Of a stretch of 40,349 bases of DNA, positions 1-6,359 are shown piece by piece. The notes under the pieces are model-generated. The model was not told the origin of the DNA, did no database searches, and saw only the letters and a list, made by a program, of their open reading frames with translations. The stretch is taken from the NCBI GenBank assembly GCA_007135015.1, contig SLJS01000146.1, forward strand, positions 1-40,349, given 5' to 3'. Source of the stretch: Alcanivorax sp. Lineage in GTDB: Bacteria; Pseudomonadota; Gammaproteobacteria; Pseudomonadales; Alcanivoracaceae. Made by a program: the position numbers and the translations under genes. The first letter of the stretch is position 1. Each line of letters starts with the position of its first letter.

Positions 1-1239
1 AAATCACTGGAACAGGCTCGCCGGCGGCTGCGGAACATGGAGGCGCTGGACGCAGAAGGCCGCATCACCGCCCATGGGCGGGCACTGTTCAGCCTGCCCA
101 TCGACACCCTGTTCGCGCACCTGATCACCGCCATGCCGGACGCCGAAACCCGTGGCGCCATGGCGGATCTGACCGCCGCGCTGAGCACCCGGCCACGCCT
201 GCTGCGCCTGCCGGCAGACGAAGAAGGCCGCCGCGCACTGCAGCAGTGGCAACCCCGGCCCTGCGATGCCACCACCCTGATTGCCGCGCTGCGCGCACCG
301 CCGCCGAACCCGCTGCGCACGGATCCGGGAGCCCGGCGGGAAGCGCGCAATCTGGCCAAGCAGATCCGCCACAGCCTGGCGCTGCCCGCCATCCCGGAGA
401 CCCTGGATTTCGACCCCCGGCATCTGCTGCGCGCCTGTGCGCGCGCGGCCCCGGAACTGGTCTTCGTGCGGCGGGAAAAACGCCGCCACGCACTCGGAAA
501 CGGCTTCGGCGAGGTCACCGTGGCGGACGAGTCCCGTTTCGACGAAGAGGCCGAAGCGGCACTGGTCTTCGACGACCACAGCGTGCCCGGCCGGCACGGC
601 ACGCGCCAGACGCTGACCCTGGGAACCTGTCTGGCGCCGGTGCCGCTGACCCTGCTGGACGAGGAGGGGTTGGGCGAGGAACGGCTGCAAGAAGTCCGCT
701 GGGAGGATGGGCGGCCCATGGCGGCAATCGAGCGGCACCTTGCCGGCCGGGTGATCGCGCGCCGGGAGCAGGAGCCCGGGGGAGAGGCCCTGCTGGAGGC
801 CCTGGTGGAACTGATACTGCGTGGCTCACTGCTCAAGCCCGCCGGTCGGCAATTGAAAGAGGACCTGCACCAGTGGGCTCTCTATGTGGCGCTGGACCAC
901 GATCAGGGGCCGGTGCCGGAAGCCCCGGACTGGCTCCGGGAGAGACTGCGGGAACTGGGCGTGGAATCCGCCGACGATGTGGTCCTGCTGGAACCGGAGG
1001 ACCTGCGCTTTGACGGCATTCCGGACTGGGAGCGCGCCCGCTTCGACGAGAAGTATCCGTCCCGCCTGAATCTGGGCGATCTGGTGCTACGGGTACATTA
1101 TGCTCCGCAACGCAGGCAGGTCACCCTGGAAAGGGCCGGCGGCCGCCGCAAGGGAGAACCGAAACGCTGGGAACTGCCCGCCTGGCCGGGCTGGAAGATC
1201 GAATACCGCTCGGGCAGCCGGGTGGTGGATATCCGCTAA
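1..1239 (+). CDS. HrpB-like ATP-dependent helicase, C-terminal part (5' end outside window)
   Basis: The frame is open from the first base, so the start and the helicase motor motifs lie upstream of the window. The visible 412 codons begin in the region after the RecA-like domains: a stretch reading 'L..MEALDAEGRITAHGRAL..LPIDTLFAHLI' matches the winged-helix/ratchet part of DEAH helicases of the HrpB type. A basic C-terminal domain with a PSRLNLGD segment ends in WKIEYRSGSRVVDIR and TAA. The role is inferred as an ATP-dependent RNA or DNA helicase. The extreme C-terminus is not a textbook HrpB_C match, so I give no gene symbol. The stop codon is followed within 5 bp by a G-rich heptamer array, and the gene converges on ribA. 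Confidence 0.7.
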   Translation, partial: KSLEQARRRLRNMEALDAEGRITAHGRALFSLPIDTLFAHLITAMPDAETRGAMADLTAALSTRPRLLRLPADEEGRRALQQWQPRPCDATTLIAALRAPPPNPLRTDPGARREARNLAKQIRHSLALPAIPETLDFDPRHLLRACARAAPELVFVRREKRRHALGNGFGEVTVADESRFDEEAEAALVFDDHSVPGRHGTRQTLTLGTCLAPVPLTLLDEEGLGEERLQEVRWEDGRPMAAIERHLAGRVIARREQEPGGEALLEALVELILRGSLLKPAGRQLKEDLHQWALYVALDHDQGPVPEAPDWLRERLRELGVESADDVVLLEPEDLRFDGIPDWERARFDEKYPSRLNLGDLVLRVHYAPQRRQVTLERAGGRRKGEPKRWELPAWPGWKIEYRSGSRVVDIR

Positions 1240-1243
1240 TAGT

Positions 1244-1271
1244 GGCGAGCGGCGAGCCACGAGAGGCGAGC
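1244..1271 (+). repeat. heptamer array (GGCGAGC)x4 behind the helicase gene
   Basis: Four consecutive 7-bp units lie on the + strand at 1244-1250, 1251-1257, 1258-1264 (degenerate, CACGAGA) and 1265-1271. The array starts 5 bp after the TAA stop of the upstream gene and is G-rich on that gene's coding strand. It abuts an oppositely oriented array at 1274-1315 that belongs to ribA. Confidence 0.85.
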
Positions 1272-1273
1272 AT

Positions 1274-1315
1274 CCCTTGTGCCTTGCCCCTTGTGCCTTG
1301 CCCCTTGTCCCTTGC
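1274..1315 (-). repeat. heptamer array (RCAAGGS)x6 behind ribA
   Basis: Six exact-period 7-bp units read alternately CCCTTGT and GCCTTGC on the + strand, ending with CCCTTGC. On the minus strand, which is the ribA sense strand, they read GCAAGGG, ACAAGGG and GCAAGGC. The array begins 8 bp past the ribA stop codon. Together with 1244-1271 it forms two back-to-back arrays between convergent genes, each G-rich on the strand of the gene it follows. Confidence 0.85.
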
Positions 1316-1323
1316 TCCTGATT

Positions 1324-1908
1324 TCAGGGCAAATGCCCGAACTTGTCGTTCTTGGTCAGCAGATAGTGGCGGTTGTGGGCGGTCGCTTCCACACGGTGGG
1401 GGACCCGCTCGCGCACGTCCACGCCGTGGTCCTCCAGGGACTGGAGCTTGCGGGGGTTATTGGTCATCAGCCGCACGGCCTTCACGCCCAGCTCGGAAAG
1501 GATGGCGGCGGCCACGCCGTAGTCCCGGGCATCGGGCAGGAAACCGAGCATCTCGTTCGCCTCCACCGTGTCCGCGCCCTTGTCCTGCTCGGCGTAGGCG
1601 CGCAGCTTGTTGATCAGGCCGATGCCCCGGCCCTCCTGACGCAGGTAGACGATCACGCCGCGACCCGCCTCGCCGATCCGCTGCATGGCCGCCTCCAGCT
1701 GGGGGCCGCAATCACAGCGCTGACTGAACAGGGCGTCGCCGGTCAGGCACTCGGAATGCACCCGCGCCAGCACCGGCTCCTCGCCGGAGAGCTCGCCCAT
1801 GGCCAGAGCCACATGCTCCTCGCCGCCCTGCTCTTCCACAAAGCCGTACAGCCGGAACTCTCCGAAGGGGGTGGGTAGCCGGGTTGTCGCGGCATGCCTG
1901 ATCTGCAT
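1324..1908 (-). CDS. ribA: GTP cyclohydrolase II
   Basis: This 194-residue cytosolic enzyme opens GTP to 2,5-diamino-6-ribosylamino-4-pyrimidinone 5'-phosphate, formate and pyrophosphate, the first step of riboflavin synthesis. The zinc ligands C54, C65 and C67 stand in the family segment HSECLTGDALFSQRCDC. The YLRQEGRGIGL segment and MTNNPRKL near the C-terminus are also family hallmarks. Length and numbering match the stand-alone E. coli-type RibA, not the RibBA fusion. It is a single gene divergent from the nap operon and convergent with the helicase. I looked for an FMN riboswitch in the leader and did not find its conserved core. Confidence 0.97.
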   Translation of the reverse strand: MQIRHAATTRLPTPFGEFRLYGFVEEQGGEEHVALAMGELSGEEPVLARVHSECLTGDALFSQRCDCGPQLEAAMQRIGEAGRGVIVYLRQEGRGIGLINKLRAYAEQDKGADTVEANEMLGFLPDARDYGVAAAILSELGVKAVRLMTNNPRKLQSLEDHGVDVRERVPHRVEATAHNRHYLLTKNDKFGHLP

Positions 1909-1951
1909 AGCTCATCCACTGCCTGGGAATAAATGGATCCGGAAACGGTGC

Positions 1952-1957
1952 ATTCTA
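1952..1957 (-). promoter_or_regulatory. possible -10 element of ribA (TAGAAT)
   Basis: The minus strand reads TAGAAT here, 44 bp upstream of the ribA start. No convincing -35 is visible at 16-18 bp, because that position is occupied by the GC-rich hairpin at 1960-1993. This is a weak assignment. Confidence 0.3.
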
Positions 1958-1959
1958 CC

Positions 1960-1993
1960 CCAGCCCGGCCCGGAGCGGGAAATTCCGGGCTGG
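1960..1993. repeat. perfect inverted repeat (9-bp stem) in the ribA/napE gap
   Basis: CCAGCCCGG (1960-1968) pairs perfectly with CCGGGCTGG (1985-1993). The 16-nt loop contains a small inner stem, CCCG/CGGG. No T-run follows on either strand, so it is not an ordinary intrinsic terminator. The rest of the 349-bp gap 1909-2257 holds the nap regulatory region (2112-2182). I see no gene in it. Confidence 0.6.
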
Positions 1994-2111
1994 CGAGTTC
2001 CAGGCGCGTGCCAACCGGCAACCGTAGTCGCAGCAATGGGCTACGCGGCCGGGAGCCTTTGGGAGACCGGCAGCATCCCTCCGGATTCCAGCTGCCCGAG
2101 AGCTCCGGTGA

Positions 2112-2154
2112 AAGATCCGAATCAAGCTCCGCAAGTCGGGATGATCAGGATCAA
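2112..2154 (+). promoter_or_regulatory. two tandem FNR-type boxes upstream of napE
   Basis: The consensus for FNR/ANR is TTGAT-N4-ATCAA. The proximal box, ATGAT-CAGG-ATCAA at 2141-2154, matches 9 of 10 positions. The distal box, AAGAT-CCGA-ATCAA at 2112-2125, matches 8 of 10. Taking the -10 at about 2174-2182 and a transcription start near 2186-2189, the proximal box centres about -39 to -41 (class II position) and the distal one about -68 to -71 (class I position). I infer anaerobic activation of napEABC. NarL/NarP heptamers were not clear. Confidence 0.6.
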
Positions 2155-2173
2155 GTTTTGGCCACCCGGCATG

Positions 2174-2182
2174 TAAATATTC
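2174..2182 (+). promoter_or_regulatory. candidate -10 region of napEABC (TAAATATTC)
   Basis: An AT-rich segment, TAAATA or AATATT depending on register, lies about 20-30 bp downstream of the proximal FNR-type box, as expected at an FNR-activated promoter that lacks a good -35. The leader to the napE ATG would be about 70 nt and includes an eight-T run at 2203-2210. Confidence 0.45.
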
Positions 2183-2257
2183 CTCTTGCCAATTGTAAGG
2201 TCTTTTTTTTATCGGCATGCTGGGCAGCTGAAGATTCCGATAACGTGAGGCCGCGTC

Positions 2258-2404
2258 ATGTCCGAACGCTCCGGTGAAAATCGCAAGCGCGATGAATGGG
2301 CGCTTTTTCTCTTTATCACGGTGATCCTGTTTCCCGCCCTGAGCGTCGCCATTATCGGCACCTGGGGCCTGGGCGTGTGGATCAGTCACGCACTGGGGGG
2401 CTGA
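2258..2404 (+). CDS. napE: NapE, small membrane component of the periplasmic nitrate reductase operon
   Basis: A 48-residue protein starts at ATG with a modest purine-rich site (GTGAGG) 7 bp upstream. It has a charged N-terminus (SERSGENRKRDEW) followed by one hydrophobic helix (about residues 15-42) with the sequence LFLFITVILFPALSVAIIGT. This is the NapE/TorE signature, including the conserved FP and the G near the helix centre. NapE sits in the inner membrane. Its function is not settled, and it occurs only in some nap operons, usually first, as here. Its stop is 2 bp before the napA ATG, which leaves no room for a napD between them. Confidence 0.88.
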   Translation: MSERSGENRKRDEWALFLFITVILFPALSVAIIGTWGLGVWISHALGG

Positions 2405-2406
2405 CC

Positions 2407-4911
2407 ATGCAGCGCAGGGAATTTCTCCGTATCCAGGCCGCGGTGGCGGCCGGCTCCATTGCCGGGCTGCCCGGCCTCGGCCACGGCGCCGAAATGAAGA
2501 TGCTCGAGGACGAGTCCATTGACTGGCACCGCGCACCCTGCCGCTTCTGCGGCGTCGGCTGCGGCATGAAGGTGGGGGTCCGGGATGGCAAGGTAGTGGC
2601 CTCCACCGGCGACCCGGAGGTGGACGTCAATCGCGGGATCGCCTGCGTGAAGGGCTACAGCCTGCCGGGCATTCTCTACGGAAAGGAACGGCTTACCCGA
2701 CCGCTGCTGCGCAAGCGCAACGGCGTCTACGACAAGCACGGCGAGTTCACCGAGGTGAGCTGGGAAGAAGCCTTCGATGTGATGGAGAAAAAACTCCGCG
2801 AGGCCCTGGCCGAGGACGGACCTGACAGCATCGCACTGTTCGGCTCCGGTCAGTGGACGGTCTGGGAAGGCTATGCCGCCAACAAGTTCATGAAGGCCGG
2901 CCTGCGCACCAACAACATCGACCCCAACGCCCGCCACTGCATGGCCTCGGCGGTGGCCGGCTTCATGCGCACCTTCGGCACCGACGAACCGCCGGGCTGT
3001 TATGACGATTTCGAGCATGCCGACGCCTTTGTGCTCTGGGGCGCCAACATGGCGGAAATGCATCCGGTACTCTGGTCCCGGGTCATGGAACGCCGCCTCA
3101 ACCATCCCGGTGTCAATGTGGCGGTGCTGAGCACCATCAGGAACCGCAGCTATGAACAGGCGGATCTGAAGATGCTGTTCCAGCCCCAGACCGACCTGGT
3201 GATCCTCAACTACATCGCCCGCTACATCATCGAGAACGACAGGGTCGACAGAGACTTTATCGAAAAGCATGTGCGCTTCCGCCGCGGCAACACGGATATC
3301 GGCTATGGCCTGCGTCCGGAAGACCCGCGCCAGCAGCAGGCAAAGAACGCCGACAACCCGGGCGGCTCCGAGGACATGAGCTTCGAGGAATTCCGGGAGT
3401 TCCTGCAGCCCTACACCCTGGACTACGCGGCGGAGCAATCCGGCGTGCGCAAGGTGCAGCTGGAACAGCTTGCCGAACTGTACGCGGATCCGGACACCCG
3501 GGTGATGTCACTGTGGACCATGGGCGTGAACCAGCATGTGCGCGGCGTCTGGGTCAACAACATGATCTACAACCTGCACCTGCTCACCGGCAAGGTCTCC
3601 ACCCCGGGCAACAGCCCCTTCTCGCTCACGGGCCAGCCCTCGGCCTGCGGCACCGCCCGGGAAGTGGGGACCTTTGCCCACCGGCTGCCCGCCGACCGGG
3701 TGCTGAACAATCCGGAACACCGGCGGTTCACCGAGCAGGTCTGGAAGGTCCCCGAAGGCACCATCCGCGAAGGCAACGGGTTGCACGCGGTGGCCCAGAG
3801 CCGGGCGCTCAAGGATGGCAAGGTGCGCTTCTACTGGACCCAGGTAACCAACAACATGCAGGCCGGACCCAACGTGAGCCAGGAGATCCTGCCCGGCTGG
3901 CGCAACCCGAGAGCCTTTGTGGTGGTCTCCGACATCTACCCCACCCTGTCCGCCCAGGCCTCGGACCTGATCCTGCCGACGGCCAGTTGGGTGGAAAAGG
4001 CCGGCGCCTTCGGCAACTCCGAGCGTCGCACCCAGATGTGGCACCAATTGGTGGACCCGCCCGGTGAGTCGAAATCCGATCTCTGGCAGACCCTGGAGTT
4101 CTCGAAGCGTTTTACCGTGGACGAGGTCTGGCCGGCGGAACTGCTGGACAAGGCCCCGGAGCTGCGCGGCAAGAGCCTGTTCGAGGTGCTCTTCGCCAAC
4201 GGCAAGGTCAACGCATACTCCAATGAGGAGCTGCCGGAAGGCCATGCCAATCACGAGGCCGAGGACTTCGGCTTCTACGTCCAGAAGGGCATCTACGAGG
4301 AGTATCGGGAGTTCGGCCTGGGCAAGGGCAAGGATCTGGCACCCTTTGACGCCTACCACGAACGAGCCGGGGGATACCGCTGGCCGGTGATCGACGGGGA
4401 GGAGACCCGCTGGCGCTTCCGCGAGGGACGCGACCCCTATGTGGAAGAAGGCAGCGGTTTCCAGTTTTACGGCCATGACGACAATCGCGCACGGATCTTC
4501 GCCCTGCCCTATGAGCCGCCGGCGGAAGCACCGGACGAGGAATACCCGTTCTGGCTGAGCACGGGCCGGGTGCTCGAGCACTGGCACACCGGAACCATGA
4601 CCCTGCAGGTGCCGGAGCTGTATCGCGCGGTGTCACAGGCCAAGGTGTACATGCACCCGAACGATGCACGGAAACTGGAACTGCATCGCGGCAGCGAGGT
4701 ACGACTGGTCACCCGCCGCGGAGAAATGCACGGCCGGGTGGAGACCAAGGGCCGCAACCGGCCCCCGGAAGGCATGGTCTTCGTACCGTTCTTCGACCCC
4801 GGACGGATCATCAATACCTGCGTACTCGACGCCACGGACCCCATTTCGCTGCAGACCGATTTCAAGAAAGCCGGTGTCCGCGTGGAGAAGATCGGGAGGG
4901 CCCGGGCATGA
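2407..4911 (+). CDS. napA: NapA, periplasmic nitrate reductase catalytic subunit
   Basis: This 834-residue molybdoenzyme reduces nitrate to nitrite in the periplasm with electrons from NapB. A twin-arginine signal (Q-R-R-E-F-L-R at residues 2-8, then an alanine-rich h-region) shows Tat export. The 4Fe-4S ligands are C45, C48, C52 and C80 (CRFCGVGC...GIACVKGY). The molybdenum ligand is C178 in NARHCMASAV. The C-terminal part carries the molybdopterin-binding domain (GRVLEHWHTGTMT). The ATG at 2407 gives a start that directly precedes the Tat motif; an in-frame upstream extension would run through napE. Length is normal for NapA. It overlaps napB by 4 bp (ATGA). No NapD, the usual chaperone of the NapA signal peptide, is encoded here. 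Confidence 0.97.
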   Translation: MQRREFLRIQAAVAAGSIAGLPGLGHGAEMKMLEDESIDWHRAPCRFCGVGCGMKVGVRDGKVVASTGDPEVDVNRGIACVKGYSLPGILYGKERLTRPLLRKRNGVYDKHGEFTEVSWEEAFDVMEKKLREALAEDGPDSIALFGSGQWTVWEGYAANKFMKAGLRTNNIDPNARHCMASAVAGFMRTFGTDEPPGCYDDFEHADAFVLWGANMAEMHPVLWSRVMERRLNHPGVNVAVLSTIRNRSYEQADLKMLFQPQTDLVILNYIARYIIENDRVDRDFIEKHVRFRRGNTDIGYGLRPEDPRQQQAKNADNPGGSEDMSFEEFREFLQPYTLDYAAEQSGVRKVQLEQLAELYADPDTRVMSLWTMGVNQHVRGVWVNNMIYNLHLLTGKVSTPGNSPFSLTGQPSACGTAREVGTFAHRLPADRVLNNPEHRRFTEQVWKVPEGTIREGNGLHAVAQSRALKDGKVRFYWTQVTNNMQAGPNVSQEILPGWRNPRAFVVVSDIYPTLSAQASDLILPTASWVEKAGAFGNSERRTQMWHQLVDPPGESKSDLWQTLEFSKRFTVDEVWPAELLDKAPELRGKSLFEVLFANGKVNAYSNEELPEGHANHEAEDFGFYVQKGIYEEYREFGLGKGKDLAPFDAYHERAGGYRWPVIDGEETRWRFREGRDPYVEEGSGFQFYGHDDNRARIFALPYEPPAEAPDEEYPFWLSTGRVLEHWHTGTMTLQVPELYRAVSQAKVYMHPNDARKLELHRGSEVRLVTRRGEMHGRVETKGRNRPPEGMVFVPFFDPGRIINTCVLDATDPISLQTDFKKAGVRVEKIGRARA

Positions 4912-5312
4912 GACATCTTTCACTGTTTTCACTGCTTGCCGCGCTGCTGTGGATCGTCACCGCCGTACAGGCCGATGATCCGGCCAGGGATCTGGACAGA
5001 CCGGGCCCCACCCCGGAGCTGCCGCCACAACAGGATCGCGGAAAATCACAACTGCCCGCGAACAACCCGGAGGGCCCGCTGGTCATCCCCCATCGCACAC
5101 GCGGCCACCAGGTGGATCTACGCCACAACCGCTGCATGGACTGTCATGGTGATCAGGCTCCGGAAGAGATCCGGGCAACGCCGCTGCCATCGTCGCACCT
5201 GCGAGATCGCGACGGTAAAAAACATGAGGGAATGTCCGGAGGCCGTCAGGACTGCCGGACCTGCCATGTGCCGGATCACCGTACCGGCCAGGAAGCATGG
5301 GGAGGCCACTGA
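4908..5312 (+). CDS. napB: NapB, diheme cytochrome c of periplasmic nitrate reductase
   Basis: A 134-residue protein with a Sec signal peptide (cleavage probably after VQA, residue 22) and two CXXCH heme sites, CMDCH at 76-80 and CRTCH at 116-120. NapB passes electrons from the quinol dehydrogenase NapC to NapA in the periplasm. The proline-rich stretch between the signal and the first heme is typical of the family. The ATG overlaps the napA stop (ATGA), and the TGA overlaps the napC ATG (TGATG), indicating translational coupling. Confidence 0.95.
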   Translation: MRHLSLFSLLAALLWIVTAVQADDPARDLDRPGPTPELPPQQDRGKSQLPANNPEGPLVIPHRTRGHQVDLRHNRCMDCHGDQAPEEIRATPLPSSHLRDRDGKKHEGMSGGRQDCRTCHVPDHRTGQEAWGGH

Positions 5313-5917
5313 TGCGAGAGCTGTTGAATCACTACTGGAAGTTGCTGCGCCAGCCCCCCGTACACCTGTCGCTGGGGCTGCTGTCACTGGGCGGCTTCAT
5401 CATGGGCATCATTTTCTGGGGCGGTTTCAATACCGCCATGGAATACACCAACACGGAGCAGTTCTGCATCAGTTGCCATGAAATGGAAGACAATGTGATG
5501 GCGGAATTGCAGCACACAGTCCACTACAACAACCGCTCCGGCGTGCGTGCAACCTGCTCGGACTGCCACGTGCCCCACGAATGGACCAACAAGATCGGCC
5601 GCAAGATGGAAGCGTCCAAGGAAGTCTGGGGCCATCTCTTCGGCACCATCGACACCCGCGAGAAGTTCGAGGACAAGCGCCTGGAGATGGCGCAGCGTGA
5701 GTGGCGACGGCTCAAGGCCAACGACTCGCTGGAATGCCGCAACTGCCATGCCTTCGAGTACATGGACCTCAGCGAGCAGGCACCCATGGCCCAGGAGATG
5801 CACCACAAGGCACTGGATACCGGCGAGGGGACCTGCATCGACTGCCACAAGGGCATCGCCCACGAGCTTCCGGACATGGAAGACGTTCCCAGATGGCCGG
5901 AGGGCTGGCTGGAATAG
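5312..5917 (+). CDS. napC: NapC, membrane-anchored tetraheme quinol dehydrogenase
   Basis: A 201-residue NapC/NirT-family protein. One N-terminal helix (about residues 18-38) anchors it in the inner membrane. Four heme sites follow: CISCH 52-56, CSDCH 82-86, CRNCH 142-146 and CIDCH 175-179. It oxidises quinol and reduces NapB. I chose the ATG at 5312 because GGAGG at 5301-5305 lies 6 bp ahead and the start is coupled to the napB stop. An in-frame ATG at 5297 would add five residues. It is the last gene of the operon; a small hairpin and two heptamer arrays follow. Confidence 0.96.
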   Translation: MRELLNHYWKLLRQPPVHLSLGLLSLGGFIMGIIFWGGFNTAMEYTNTEQFCISCHEMEDNVMAELQHTVHYNNRSGVRATCSDCHVPHEWTNKIGRKMEASKEVWGHLFGTIDTREKFEDKRLEMAQREWRRLKANDSLECRNCHAFEYMDLSEQAPMAQEMHHKALDTGEGTCIDCHKGIAHELPDMEDVPRWPEGWLE

Positions 5918-5918
5918 G

Positions 5919-5934
5919 GCGCCCCGAGGGGTGC
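5919..5934 (+). other. small GC-rich hairpin right after the napC stop
   Basis: GCGCCC..GGGTGC can fold into a 6-bp stem (one G-T pair) with a 4-nt loop, starting 2 bp after the TAG. No T-run follows, but a G-rich heptamer array starts at 5936. A related hairpin (GCACCC..GGGTGC, 13681-13694) precedes the array at 13705, so hairpin plus array recurs. Confidence 0.55.
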
Positions 5935-5935
5935 A

Positions 5936-5980
5936 GAGGCAAGGGGCAAGGGGCAAGGGGCAAGGGGCGAGGGGCGTGGG
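5936..5980 (+). repeat. heptamer array (GGGGCAA)n behind napC, potential G-quadruplex
   Basis: Six 7-bp units: GAGGCAA, GGGGCAA three times, GGGGCGA, GGGGCGT, then GGG. They give at least five GGGG runs with 3-nt spacers on the napC sense strand, which fits the usual G-quadruplex pattern. The array begins 19 bp after the stop codon. Confidence 0.9.
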
Positions 5981-5997
5981 AGAAGCGGCCGGTTGGC

Positions 5998-6032
5998 AGT
6001 GGTCAGTGGTCAGTGGTCAGTGGTCAGTGGTC
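5998..6032 (+). repeat. heptamer array (AGTGGTC)x5
   Basis: Five perfect copies, 18 bp behind the preceding array and in the same orientation, followed by the degenerate unit AGACAGG. The unit differs in sequence from GGGGCAA but has the same 7-bp period. An in-frame reading gives an SVVSGQW-type peptide, which I regard as non-coding. Confidence 0.92.
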
Positions 6033-6083
6033 AGACAGGATCCACCTCCTTCCCGGATTCACAATGTCATGACTAAAGAATGG

Positions 6084-6302
6084 TCCCCTCTCCACAGGAG
6101 GGTGTCGCGAAAGGTGCTTCTGGCACCTGTGGGAGCGGACCTTGGGCCGCGAAGGCCCCGGATTCCGGCACCCTGCCAGGTTCTTCGCGCCCCAAGGTGC
6201 GCTCCCACAAACCCTTTTGCGGCATTCTGTCTGGAAGGTCTCGCAAAAGCCCCTGATTCCGCGTGGTGCCATGGCCTTCGCGCTGCAAGCGGCACTCCCG
6301 CT
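6084..6302. repeat. REP-like palindromic repeat cluster (three copies)
   Basis: The core TGTGGGAGCGGACCTTGG (copy 1, 6128-6155, running on into the sequence CCGCGAAGG) resembles Pseudomonas-type REP sequences. Copy 2 (6183-6210) is in inverted orientation and ends GCGCTCCCACAA. Copy 3 (6275-6302) is a degenerate inverted copy. Copies 1 and 2 face each other across a spacer with GGATTCCGG, a BIME-like arrangement. The segment CCCCTCTCC..GGAGGGTGTCG at 6085-6107 recurs at 13797-13823. The 442-bp gap 5918-6359 is thus repeats throughout; I see no gene in it. No RAYT transposase is in the window. Confidence 0.75.
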
Positions 6303-6359
6303 GGATCTTTTCAATAGCCTGCTGGTGCAGAAGCGATTGGCGAGGGACGAGTCGCTCAG

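Noticed and set aside
1244..1320. CRISPR array
   Set aside because: Units are 7 bp and contiguous, with no 25-40-bp repeats and spacers; no cas genes in the window.
1909..2257. FMN riboswitch before ribA or molybdenum-cofactor riboswitch before nap
   Set aside because: The conserved FMN core was not found on the minus strand, and no convincing Moco-motif helices were found on the plus strand.
2296..2406. N-terminal extension of NapA from an upstream in-frame start
   Set aside because: It would place the twin-arginine motif 38 residues in and would overlap napE in another frame; the ATG at 2407 directly precedes the Tat motif.
5941..6317. Open frames across the repeat region that would encode peptides such as SVVSGQWSVV or GARGKGQGA
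   Set aside because: They translate tandem repeats and REP palindromes, lack ribosome sites and resemble no family.
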